Positions 16,424 through 24,379 of a stretch of DNA of 64,000 nt are shown piece after piece. Source of the stretch: Poindextera sp035294785. Lineage in GTDB: Bacteria > Pseudomonadota > Alphaproteobacteria > Caulobacterales > Caulobacteraceae. The position numbers and the translations under genes were made by a program. The stretch is from contig DATGKF010000055.1 of assembly GCA_035294785.1 (NCBI GenBank), positions 7,915 through 71,914 of the forward strand, given 5' to 3'. Numbering within the stretch: position 1 is the stretch's first letter; every line of letters starts with the position of its first letter. The notes under the pieces were generated by a model that was not told the DNA's origin, searched no databases, and was given only the letters and a program-made list of their open reading frames with translations.

Positions 16424-17350
16424 ATGAGCGGGGCGGCGCTGGCGCTCGATGGGGTGACCAAACGCTATGGCGCGTTCACCGCGGTGGACGGCCTCAGCTT
16501 CCGGGTCGAGCCAGGCCGCATCCTTGGCTTCCTCGGCCCGAACGGCGCCGGCAAGACCTCGACCATCCGCATGATCCTCGGCCTGATCGCGCCGACGGCC
16601 GGCGCCATATCGGTGCTTGGCGCATCCGACATTCGCTCGGTGCGCGACCGCATCGGCTTCCTGCCCGAGGAGCGCGGCCTCTATCGCCGCATGACGCCGG
16701 TCGCCGCCATCGCCTTCCTCGCCAGCCTCAAGGGCGTCGCCGTCCCGGAGGCCAAGCGCCGCGCCCGGCAGATGCTCGAGGCGCAGGGCCTGGGCGACGC
16801 CGCCGGGCGCCAGATCCGCATGCTGTCGAAGGGCATGGCCCAGAAGGTCCAACTTTTGTCCGCCATCGCTCACGAGCCGGACCTGGTGCTGCTCGACGAG
16901 CCGTTCTCCGGCCTCGACCCGGTCAACCAGCAGAGCCTGGAGACGCTGATCCGCGAGCTCGCGGCGCGCGGGGCGACCGTCGTCTTCTCCACCCACGTCA
17001 TGCAGCACGCCGAGCGCCTGTGCGATCAGGTCGTCCTGCTCGCCAACGGCAAGAAAGTCTTCGACGGCGCGGTCGAAGCCGCTCGCGCCGCGGCGCCGCG
17101 CACGCTGGTCATCGAAGGCGGCTTCGATCCGGCGCGGCTGGCCGCGGTGCCGGGCCTCGGCGAACGCACGGTCGAGCCGGCCGACGACGGCGGCGTCCGG
17201 GTGACGGCCGTCCTGGAACGCGGCGCGCCGGCGCAGGCCGCGCTGACCGCCGCCTTCAACCTCGGCCTCGACATCCGCCGCTTCGAGCTCAGAGAGCCGC
17301 ACCTGCACGACGCCTTCATCGTGCTGACCGCCGGGGCCGGCCAGCCATGA
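16424..17350 (+). CDS. ABC transporter ATP-binding protein (NatA-like)
   Basis: A 308-residue ATPase. Walker A is GPNGAGKTS, the signature LSKGMAQKV, Walker B VLLDEPFSG and the H-loop STHVMQHAE. A C-terminal extension of about 90 residues is typical for DrrA/NatA-type exporters. Its stop overlaps the start of the permease by 4 bases (ATGA), indicating a two-gene exporter. NatAB exports sodium in Bacillus; the substrate here is not deducible. Confidence 0.88.
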   Translation: MSGAALALDGVTKRYGAFTAVDGLSFRVEPGRILGFLGPNGAGKTSTIRMILGLIAPTAGAISVLGASDIRSVRDRIGFLPEERGLYRRMTPVAAIAFLASLKGVAVPEAKRRARQMLEAQGLGDAAGRQIRMLSKGMAQKVQLLSAIAHEPDLVLLDEPFSGLDPVNQQSLETLIRELAARGATVVFSTHVMQHAERLCDQVVLLANGKKVFDGAVEAARAAAPRTLVIEGGFDPARLAAVPGLGERTVEPADDGGVRVTAVLERGAPAQAALTAAFNLGLDIRRFELREPHLHDAFIVLTAGAGQP

Positions 17351-18633
17351 GCCGCCTCCTCCGCATCGCCGTCCGCGACTACCTCGCCTACGTCCGCACG
17401 CCCGGCTTCTGGCTCTCCATCCTGCTCATGCCGGTCGGGATCATGCTCTTCGGCGGCTCGTCGACGCTCCTGGCGCGCACCTCGCCGGTGCCCGAGATCG
17501 CCGTCGTCGACTTCACCGGGCAAGGCTACGTCCAGGCGGTGCAACAGGCGCTGGCCGCCAGCCAGCCCGGCCAGCGACCGGCCGCCGTGATTGTCGCCGC
17601 CCCGGGCGGTCCGTTCTCGAGCCCCGCCGACGCCGGCGCCCGGCTCCGCGCCTACGTCGCCGGCGGAGCCCGTCTGCCCGATGGCCACCCGCTCGACGCC
17701 GCGGCGATCATCCACGCGTCGGGACAGGGCGTCGACGTGGACTACTGGAGCCGCAACGTCGCCGACCGCGCCGGCCAGATCGCCGTCCGCGAAGCCGTCG
17801 CCGAGGCCATGCGCCGAGCCGACCTCGCCAAACAGGGCATCGGACCGAAAGCGCTGGCGGCCATCGACCAGCTGACGCCGCACGTCACCACCTTCTCCGC
17901 CCGCGCCGGCGGCCGCGTGTCCCAGCGCGAGCTGGTGCGCGGCTTCATCGGCTTCGGCATGGGCATGCTGCTGTGGATGGTGGTGTTCACCGGCGCAGGG
18001 ATGCTGCTGAACAGCGTCATCGAGGAGAAGTCGAGCCGCATCCTCGAGGTGCTGCTGACCTCAGCCTCGGTGCCGGAGATCATGGCCGGCAAAATCCTCG
18101 GCGTCGCGGCGGTGACCGCAACGGTGCTCGGCGTCTGGCTGAGCATCGGGGCGACAGCGCTCGCCATCGCCGCGCCCTCGGTGGCCGCCGATCTGGTCGC
18201 CATCCTGCTCAGCAAGGGGATGATCGCCTACCTCGCCCTCTACTTCGTCGGCGGCTACCTGATGTTCGCCACCCTCTACGTCACCGTCGGCGCCTTCTGC
18301 GAGACAACGCGCGAGGCGCAGACCCTGCTCGGGCCGATGATGATCCTCCTCTCCATGCCGATGATCTTCATGTCGCAGGCGATCACCCATCCCGACGCGC
18401 CGCTGCTCACGACCCTCTCGTGGGTGCCGATCTTCACGCCCTTCATGATGGCCGCGCGCGCCGCGTCCGACCCGCCGCTCTGGCAGGTGGCGGGAACGGC
18501 GGCGCTGATGTTCGCGACCACCGCGGTCGAGCTCTGGGTGGCGGGGCCGGCGTTCAAGTCCGGCGCGCTGGCCAGCGGCCGGTTCGAGATCGGGACGTTC
18601 CTGAAAAGCCTGGTCCGGCGGACCGGCGAGTAG
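17347..18633 (+). CDS. ABC-2 type transporter permease (NatB-like)
   Basis: A 428-residue permease beginning at the ATG that overlaps the ATPase stop; a much longer frame upstream is antisense-type artefact. One helix near the N-terminus (FWLSILLMPVGIMLFGG) is followed by a large extracytoplasmic domain of about 170 residues. The core then begins at GFGMGMLLWMVVFTGAGMLL, with NSVIEEKSSRILEVLLTSAS just after it, the hallmark of ABC-2 exporters. About five further helices follow. Substrate unknown. Confidence 0.87.
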   Translation: MSRLLRIAVRDYLAYVRTPGFWLSILLMPVGIMLFGGSSTLLARTSPVPEIAVVDFTGQGYVQAVQQALAASQPGQRPAAVIVAAPGGPFSSPADAGARLRAYVAGGARLPDGHPLDAAAIIHASGQGVDVDYWSRNVADRAGQIAVREAVAEAMRRADLAKQGIGPKALAAIDQLTPHVTTFSARAGGRVSQRELVRGFIGFGMGMLLWMVVFTGAGMLLNSVIEEKSSRILEVLLTSASVPEIMAGKILGVAAVTATVLGVWLSIGATALAIAAPSVAADLVAILLSKGMIAYLALYFVGGYLMFATLYVTVGAFCETTREAQTLLGPMMILLSMPMIFMSQAITHPDAPLLTTLSWVPIFTPFMMAARAASDPPLWQVAGTAALMFATTAVELWVAGPAFKSGALASGRFEIGTFLKSLVRRTGE

Positions 18634-18639
18634 GCGGCT

Positions 18640-18876
18640 CTACGTCCGCGCCGGCTTCTTCGGCGCGGGGAGCAGGCCTTCGCGCTGAGCGCGTTTGCGC
18701 GCCAGCTTGCGGGCGCGGCGCACGGCCTCGGCCTTCTGGCGGGCGCGCTTCTCGGAGGGTTTTTCGTAGTGCACGTGCCGCTTCATTTCGCGGAACGAGC
18801 CTTCGCGCTGCATCTTCTTCTTCAGCGCTTTCAGCGCCTGGTCGACATTGTTGTCGCGCACGAAAATCTGAACGAT
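18640..18876 (-). CDS. rpsU: 30S ribosomal protein S21, start codon apparently ATC
   Basis: Small-subunit protein that helps mRNA base-pair with the 16S anti-Shine-Dalgarno. From 18876 the product is 78 residues: VQIFVRDNNVDQALKALKKK, then REMKRHVHYEKPSEKRARQKAEAV and a basic C-terminus, the complete S21 sequence. The position where S21 homologues begin with Met is an ATC codon, and GGGAGGA ends exactly 6 bases before it. No ATG, GTG or TTG lies between the SD and the conserved sequence. Alternatives are CTG at 18882, which almost touches the SD, or an ATG at 18972 that would add 32 unrelated residues and overlap a leader hairpin. The neighbour across the divergent promoter is COQ9-family, a known conserved arrangement. 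Confidence 0.85.
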   Translation of the reverse strand: MVQIFVRDNNVDQALKALKKKMQREGSFREMKRHVHYEKPSEKRARQKAEAVRRARKLARKRAQREGLLPAPKKPART

Positions 18877-18910
18877 GACCAGTCCTCCCAGACGGGCACG
18901 GAAAAATGAA

Positions 18911-18933
18911 ATCGGCGAGCGACGCTCGCCGAT
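18911..18933 (-). other. Terminator-like hairpin in the rpsU leader
   Basis: On the minus strand a perfect 10-bp stem with a GTC loop (ATCGGCGAGC with GCTCGCCGAT) is followed directly by TTCATTTTTC. This is the architecture of an intrinsic terminator. It lies between the inferred rpsU promoter and the SD, about 21 bases before the SD. The upstream gene on this side is divergent, so the hairpin cannot serve a preceding minus-strand gene. It may be an attenuator or an mRNA 5' stability element. Confidence 0.6.
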
Positions 18934-18943
18934 GCGGGGCGGC

Positions 18944-18972
18944 TGATAGCAGAGCCGGGCCCTATTGTCCAC
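18944..18972 (-). promoter_or_regulatory. Candidate rpsU promoter
   Basis: Reading the minus strand, GTGGAC (18967-18972) and CTATCA (18944-18949) are separated by 17 bases and fit a relaxed alphaproteobacterial housekeeping promoter. Transcription would then start just before the leader hairpin. This is a match by eye only. Confidence 0.35.
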
Positions 18973-19016
18973 GGGCGAGACGCGGGCAAGCCTTGCGGTG
19001 TAAGGTTCCAGACGCC

Positions 19017-19709
19017 ATGACCGCCGCCGAGATCGACTGGACCGAAGCCGCAGAAGCCCGCCTGCTCGACGCCGCCATCCAGCGCGCGCCGACGCTGGGC
19101 TGGAACGGGCGCATGCTGACGCGCGCCGCCGCCGACGCCGGCCTTTCGGCGGGCGAGGCGATGCTGGTCGCGCCAGGCGGCGCCCGCGACCTCGCCGCGC
19201 TCCTCTCCCGCCGCCACGACGCTCGCGCGCTGGCCGCGCTCGCCGGTGAGAACCCGGCGGGGCTCAAGGTGCGGATGCGCATCCGCAGGAGCGTCGAAGC
19301 GCGGATGGACGCGGCCTTCGCCGACGAGGCGGCGCTCGGTCGCTGGGCCGGCTTTCTGGCGCTGCCGCCCAACGCGCCCCTGGCGGCGCGGCTCGTCTGG
19401 GAGACCGCCGACCGCCTTTGGCGCTGGGCCGGCGATGTGGCCACCGACGAAAACCACTATTCGAAGCGCGCCATCCTCGCCGGCGTGCTCGCTTCGACAC
19501 TGGCCGTCCGCCTGCGCGAGGGCCGTGCCGCCAGCCTCGACCACCTCGACCGCCAGATCGACCACGTCATGGCGTTCGAGTCCTGGAAAGCCCGCCTCAA
19601 ACCCGCCGACCTCGCCACCACCCTCGCCAGCGCCCTGGGCCGCCGCCGGTACAATCGCTCGTCATCCTCCGCCGTAGCGGCGAAGCCGCGGAGTGCGGGG
19701 GACCCATGA
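19017..19709 (+). CDS. COQ9 family protein (rpsU-divergently transcribed family)
   Basis: A 230-residue protein of the COQ9 fold. COQ9 is TetR-derived, binds isoprenoid lipids and supports ubiquinone synthesis with COQ7 in eukaryotes; the bacterial family is named for its position divergent from rpsU, which is the case here. Recognisable parts are the helix-turn-helix-like N-terminus (GWNGRMLTRAAADAGLSAGEAM), FLALPPNAP and WRWAGDVATDENHYSKRAIL. The ATG at 19017 is the first that leaves the domain intact. The last 15 or so codons run into an intergenic repeat, so the C-terminus may be shortened or replaced. Confidence 0.82.
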   Translation: MTAAEIDWTEAAEARLLDAAIQRAPTLGWNGRMLTRAAADAGLSAGEAMLVAPGGARDLAALLSRRHDARALAALAGENPAGLKVRMRIRRSVEARMDAAFADEAALGRWAGFLALPPNAPLAARLVWETADRLWRWAGDVATDENHYSKRAILAGVLASTLAVRLREGRAASLDHLDRQIDHVMAFESWKARLKPADLATTLASALGRRRYNRSSSSAVAAKPRSAGDP

Positions 19710-19770
19710 GCACCCACGTTCGACGCTGATCATGGGTGGCCCGAACAAGTCGGGCCATGACGAAGACGAG
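19661..19770 (+). repeat. Multi-hairpin intergenic repeat, long copy
   Basis: The segment between the COQ9 domain end and the purK stop is rich in small inverted repeats: CCCATGA with TCATGGG, GCCCGA with TCGGGC, and CCGCCGTAGCGGCG. It begins GTCATCCTCCGC and carries AGCGGCGAAGCCGCGGA. A shorter, clearly related copy lies on the other strand at 50983-51021. The COQ9 stop codon lies inside this element. Dispersed elements with this look are common between genes of high-GC alphaproteobacteria. Confidence 0.6.
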
Positions 19771-19772
19771 CT

Positions 19773-20861
19773 TCACTCCCGCTCCAGGGGCCTCAGGCGG
19801 TTGATGTGGCCCATTTTTCGGCCGTCGCGGACCTCGGCTTTGCCGTAGAGCCAGACGCGGGCTTCCGGTTCGGCGATCAGGGCGGGCCAGCGGTCGACGT
19901 CGTGGCCGATCAGGTTCTCCATCTCGACGCTGGCCAGCGGCGTCACCGGTCCCAGCGGCCAGCCGGCGATGGCGCGCAGGTGCTGCTCGAACTGGTCCAC
20001 CTCGCAGCCGTCCAGCGTCCAGTGGCCGGAGTTGTGCACCCGGGGCGCGATTTCGTTCACGAGCAGCCGCCCGTCGGCCATCTCGAAGAGCTCGATCCCG
20101 ATCACCCCGACATAGTCGAGGCTCGTGAGGACGCGCGCGGCGATCACCTGCGCCTGTTCGGCGATCGCCGGCGTCACCTGCGCTGGCGCATGGGTGCGCC
20201 GAAGGATGCCCCCCTCGTGGTGGTTCTCGCCCAGCGGATAGGCGGCCACCTCGCCGTCGCGGCCGCGGGCGGCGATCACCGAAAGCTCGCGCACGAAGTC
20301 GGCGCGCGCCTCCAGAATCGCCGCCGCCTTGTCGATGCGCGCGAAGGCGTCGGCCGCGTCCGCGTGGCCCTCGACCCATGTCTGACCCTTGCCGTCGTAG
20401 CCTTCGCGGCGGGTCTTCAAGAGCGCCGGCGCGCCCAGCGCCTCGAGGCCGGCGAGGATGTCGGCGGTCGTCTCGACGGCGGCGAAACGGACGGTCGGCG
20501 CGCGACACCCGTTCAGGAAGGTCTTTTCGTCCACCCGGTCCTGGGCGACCGCCAGCGCCCGCCCGCCCGGCGCCACCGACGCGCCGAGGCCGACCAGCGT
20601 CTCGACCACGCTTGCGGGCACGTTCTCGAACTCGAAGGTGACGACGTCGGCGGCTTCGGCGAGCGTCTTCAACGCGCCGGCATCGTCGTAGGCGGCCTTC
20701 AACCACAGTCCGGCTGTCTGGCCCCCGCCGGAGTCGGCTCGCGGCTCCAACACGACCGTCTCGAACCCCAGCCGCGCCGCCGCCAGGGCCAGCATGCGGC
20801 CCAGCTGACCGCCGCCGAGGATGCCGATCGTCGATCCGGGCCGGAGCGGGAAGGCGGGCAC
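19773..20861 (-). CDS. purK: 5-(carboxyamino)imidazole ribonucleotide synthase (PurK)
   Basis: A 362-residue ATP-grasp enzyme that carboxylates AIR to N5-CAIR in purine synthesis. The N-terminal GILGGGQLGRMLALAAARLG is diagnostic; KTRREGYDGKGQ (about 152-163) and the phosphate-loop region ATP-grasp residues follow, with VNEIAPRVHNSGHWTLDGC as the metal-binding C-terminal motif. It lies 5 bases after purE in the usual purE-purK order. Its stop abuts the intergenic repeat at 19.7 kb. Confidence 0.95.
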   Translation of the reverse strand: MPAFPLRPGSTIGILGGGQLGRMLALAAARLGFETVVLEPRADSGGGQTAGLWLKAAYDDAGALKTLAEAADVVTFEFENVPASVVETLVGLGASVAPGGRALAVAQDRVDEKTFLNGCRAPTVRFAAVETTADILAGLEALGAPALLKTRREGYDGKGQTWVEGHADAADAFARIDKAAAILEARADFVRELSVIAARGRDGEVAAYPLGENHHEGGILRRTHAPAQVTPAIAEQAQVIAARVLTSLDYVGVIGIELFEMADGRLLVNEIAPRVHNSGHWTLDGCEVDQFEQHLRAIAGWPLGPVTPLASVEMENLIGHDVDRWPALIAEPEARVWLYGKAEVRDGRKMGHINRLRPLERE

Positions 20862-20866
20862 GCGCG

Positions 20867-21358
20867 TCAGTCGGTCACGGTTTCCGCCACCGAGGCTGTC
20901 TGCAGCGCCCGGTAGGTTTCCAGCCGCTCGGCCAGCGCCGGGTCGCTCAACGCCAGGATCTGGGCGGCCAGCAGCCCCGCGTTCGTCGCGCCGGCTTCGC
21001 CGATGGCGAGGCTGCCCACCGGGATGCCGGCCGGCATCTGTTGGATGGAGAGCAGCGAGTCGACGCCCTTCAGCGCCCGCGTCTTGATCGGCACGCCCAG
21101 CACCGGAAGCATGGTCATCGAGGCGGTCATGCCCGGCAGATGCGCCGCGCCGCCGGCGGCCGCGATGATGATCTTGAAGCCAGCGGCCTTGGCGCCTTTG
21201 GCGAAGGCGTACATCCGATCCGGCGTACGGTGGGCTGAAACCACCTTCTTCTCGTAGCCGACGCCCAGCTGGTCGAGGATGGCGGCGGCGGCCCGCATGG
21301 TCGGCCAGTCCGACCGGCTTCCCATGATGATGGCGACCGGCGCGATCTTTCCGGGCAT
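20867..21358 (-). CDS. purE: 5-(carboxyamino)imidazole ribonucleotide mutase (PurE)
   Basis: A 163-residue class I PurE, converting N5-CAIR to CAIR. IIMGSRSDWPTM at the N-terminus, SAHRTPDRM in the active site (catalytic His) and AAGGAAHLPGM as the substrate-binding loop are all present. The ATG at 21358 gives the normal length; a longer in-frame extension runs antisense through the diguanylate cyclase gene and is rejected. It is followed by purK after a 5-base gap. Confidence 0.95.
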   Translation of the reverse strand: MPGKIAPVAIIMGSRSDWPTMRAAAAILDQLGVGYEKKVVSAHRTPDRMYAFAKGAKAAGFKIIIAAAGGAAHLPGMTASMTMLPVLGVPIKTRALKGVDSLLSIQQMPAGIPVGSLAIGEAGATNAGLLAAQILALSDPALAERLETYRALQTASVAETVTD

Positions 21359-21505
21359 GGCGGCTCCGACGAGGAAGCCGGGCAGTATAGGGGTCAACCT
21401 TGCGCCCGCAACCGATCGGAGCCAGGATTCGCTTGGCGGCGGCCGCCTTGAGGCGATTCGCGGGGCTCTCCCGGGAACGCGGGCGGCGGGGGACGATGGC
21501 AAGCG

Positions 21506-22225
<720 letters not shown>

Positions 22226-22229
22226 GTCG

Positions 22230-22724
22230 ATGCGCAATCGCTCCCGTCTTCTGCCTCTCGCCGCATTTGCGCTGGCCCTGGCGGCCGCCATGCCGGCCGC
22301 CGCCCAGGATGTGGCCGTTAGCGGCCTCGCCGGCCAGGCCGTGACGCTGAGCCCCGCCGACATCGCGGCGCTGCCGCACGTTATGCTGACGGTCACTGTC
22401 GAGGGCCAGACGCACGCCTACCGGGGCGTCCCGCTCGCCGACATTCTGGCCCGCGTCGGCGCGCCCGCCGGCAAGACGCTCAAGGGTCCCGATCTCGCCG
22501 ACGTCGTCCTGGTCACCGCCAAGGACGGCTATGTCGTGGCGCTCAGCCTGGCCGATACCGACCCCATGGTGCGCAGGGACCAGATCATCCTCGCCGATGC
22601 ATCCGACGGCGCGCCGCTGCCCGACGGCGTCGGCCCCTACCGCCTGGTGGTGGAGGGCGACCAGCGCGGGGCGCGCATGGCCCGGATGGTCGTTTCCATC
22701 GCCGTTCTCCGCGTCAGGCGATGA
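22230..22724 (+). CDS. Periplasmic protein with sulfite-oxidase-type molybdopterin-binding fold, no cofactor cysteine
   Basis: A 164-residue exported protein with a signal peptide at about 1-25 (MPAAAQ cut). The rest resembles the small single-domain members of the oxidoreductase molybdopterin-binding (SUOX) fold: LSPADIAALPHV, YRGVPLADILARVG, VVLVTAKDGY and LVVEGDQRGARMARMVVSI. It has no cysteine at all, so it lacks the cysteine that ligates molybdenum in true enzymes. It is probably a non-catalytic binding or scaffold protein. It follows dgcA by 4 bases and overlaps the convergent gene by 11 bases. Confidence 0.6.
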   Translation: MRNRSRLLPLAAFALALAAAMPAAAQDVAVSGLAGQAVTLSPADIAALPHVMLTVTVEGQTHAYRGVPLADILARVGAPAGKTLKGPDLADVVLVTAKDGYVVALSLADTDPMVRRDQIILADASDGAPLPDGVGPYRLVVEGDQRGARMARMVVSIAVLRVRR

Positions 22725-23427
22725 TGTCGGGCGTCAGGCGGTCTTCGAGGCGGGTGATCTGGTCGCGCAGGGCGAGCTTCTGCCGCTTGAGGCGGGCGAT
22801 CTGCAGCTGGTCGGGGACGGGCTTGCCGGCCAGCGCCTGGACGGCGTCGTCCAGATCCTGGTGCGCCTGGCGCAGTTCGGCGATGCGCGCCTGGATCGCC
22901 TCGTCATTGGCCAGCGGTGGCTCGTCGCTGAAAGACATGGCGGCGGGGAGTTTAGCAAACTCGGCCGCTACCGAAAACGCGGCGGCCAGCGCCGAGAGCA
23001 GGTCGGGCGGCGCCGGCTCGCCCCAGGCGGCGACGGCGGCGGCGAGCGCAATCCGCGCATTCGGGGCGCCGCGCGCCTCGGGCGTCATCGCCTCGAGCTG
23101 GTCCAGGAGGCCGCGTTCGGCCGCCAGCTCCTCGCCCCTGATCCGGGCCCGCAGAGCCTCGCGCGGCCCGTCGTCGGCGCTGGTGAGCGAAGCCTTCAGC
23201 GTTCGCCGCGTGGCGCGGAGCGGCTTCAGCACGTTCGCCTCGACCTCGTGGGCCAGGGCGGCGGCGCGGGCCGCCAGATCGGCGTCCGCCATCCGCCCGG
23301 CCTCGCCAGCCCAAAGCGCCCAGAGCAGCAGGCAGACGCTCTGCCCATGCTCGTCCTGCAGCGTCAGGCACAGCGGCGCCACGCCGGGCGCGGCGTAGGC
23401 CTTCGCGGCCCAGTCATAGAGGCTCAA
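22714..23427 (-). CDS. TIGR02444 (DUF2390) protein fused to a YdcH (DUF465) domain
   Basis: One uninterrupted frame of 237 codons. The TTG at 23427 overlaps the ubiX stop (TTGA) and follows GGGGGA. Residues 1-150 match TIGR02444 (SLYDWAAKAY, GVAPLCLTLQDEHGQSVCLLLW). Residues 164-237 form a complete YdcH/DUF465 domain (ANDEAIQARIAELRQAHQDL, KRQKLALRDQI). In most genomes these are separate small proteins of unknown function. An internal ATG at 22938 could start YdcH alone, but no SD stands before it. Either a true fusion or an undetected separate start is possible. Confidence 0.65.
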   Translation of the reverse strand: MSLYDWAAKAYAAPGVAPLCLTLQDEHGQSVCLLLWALWAGEAGRMADADLAARAAALAHEVEANVLKPLRATRRTLKASLTSADDGPREALRARIRGEELAAERGLLDQLEAMTPEARGAPNARIALAAAVAAWGEPAPPDLLSALAAAFSVAAEFAKLPAAMSFSDEPPLANDEAIQARIAELRQAHQDLDDAVQALAGKPVPDQLQIARLKRQKLALRDQITRLEDRLTPDIIA

Positions 23428-24023
23428 TCCGCGTCCCCCAGGATCGGCTTTAACGCCACGCCCCAGCGGCTCACGCCTTTCCAGTCGAAGCCGAAAAGGT
23501 CGAGCGCGCGCCCGACCGACTGGTCGACCATCGCCTCGATCGTCCGCGGCCGCGCGTAGAAGGCCGGCAGGGGCGGGGCGATCACCGCACCCATTTCGGC
23601 CAGCTTCACCAGCGTGCGCAGATGGCCGAGGTGCAGCGGCGTCTCGCGCACCATCAGCACGAGCGGCCGCCGCTCCTTCAGCGTGACGTCGGCGGCGCGC
23701 GCGATGAGGCCCGATGTCACGCCGGTCGCGATCTCCGACATGGTCTTCACCGAACAGGGTGTGACGATCATGCCCAGCGTCTTGTAGGAGCCCGAGGCGA
23801 TCGAGGCCCCGATGTCGGTCGGCCGGTGTGTCACCGACGCCTTGGCGGAAAGCTCGGCGAGACTGAGGCCCGTCTCCGACTTCAGCGTCAGCGCCGCGGC
23901 GCGCGAAGCGACCAGGTGGGTCTCGACGCCGAGCTCGGCCAGCGCCTCCAGAACCCGCACGCCGTACGCCGCGCCCGACGCGCCGGTCACGCCGACGACC
24001 AGCCGTTCCGGCGCCTTCGCCAA
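23424..24023 (-). CDS. ubiX: Flavin prenyltransferase UbiX
   Basis: A 199-residue enzyme that attaches dimethylallyl phosphate to FMN to make the prenylated flavin cofactor of the UbiD decarboxylase. The FMN-binding GVTGASGAAYGVRVLEAL is at 8-25. SGSYKTLGMIVTPCSVKTMSEIATG and RETPLHLGHLRTLVKLAEMGAVIAPPLPAFY are complete UbiX signatures. It supports ubiquinone synthesis, as may the COQ9-family gene nearby. The ATG at 24023 begins MAKAPERLVVGVTG. Confidence 0.95.
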   Translation of the reverse strand: MAKAPERLVVGVTGASGAAYGVRVLEALAELGVETHLVASRAAALTLKSETGLSLAELSAKASVTHRPTDIGASIASGSYKTLGMIVTPCSVKTMSEIATGVTSGLIARAADVTLKERRPLVLMVRETPLHLGHLRTLVKLAEMGAVIAPPLPAFYARPRTIEAMVDQSVGRALDLFGFDWKGVSRWGVALKPILGDAD

Positions 24024-24164
24024 GGTCAGCGCTCCCGCATTTCGCCACCATGGCGCCCGCCATTTGGGCGCCTTCTGGCCCCGCCAGATCGCAAGCGAAT
24101 GTGATCTGACGCGACTCGTGGCGGGTGTTTAACTCGCTACCGCCAGCAGTATGGAGGCGCACTT

Positions 24165-24338
24165 ATGGCAGTTGAAGCGCGAATTCGCGAACTCGGATCG
24201 AGGCACGAGACCCTCGAGCGCGCCATTCAGGAAGAGGCCGGGCGGCCCGCCGCCGACGACCTGCGCATTCGCGAGCTCAAGCGACGGAAGCTGAAGCTGA
24301 AGGAAGAGATGGAGTCGTTGCGCGGCCGGGTGCATTAG
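24165..24338 (+). CDS. Small YdcH (DUF465) family protein
   Basis: A 57-residue protein, ATG at 24165 with GGAG 8 bases upstream, stop TAG at 24336. It is almost entirely charged and predicted as two helices: VEARIRELGSRHETLERAIQ and LRIRELKRRKLKLKEEMESL, with the RELKRRKLKLKEE stretch that defines YdcH proteins. Function of the family is unknown. It lies 140 bases from ubiX and less than 1.3 kb from the fused YdcH copy, so the region carries two. Confidence 0.8.
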   Translation: MAVEARIRELGSRHETLERAIQEEAGRPAADDLRIRELKRRKLKLKEEMESLRGRVH

Positions 24339-24379
24339 ACCCGCACGACCCGGTTCCTTCGAAGGAGTAGACGGCCGCG

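Noticed and set aside
18640..18972. rpsU extended to an upstream ATG giving 110 residues
   Set aside because: The 32 extra residues are not S21-like, run through the leader hairpin, and the best SD is far downstream next to the conserved sequence.
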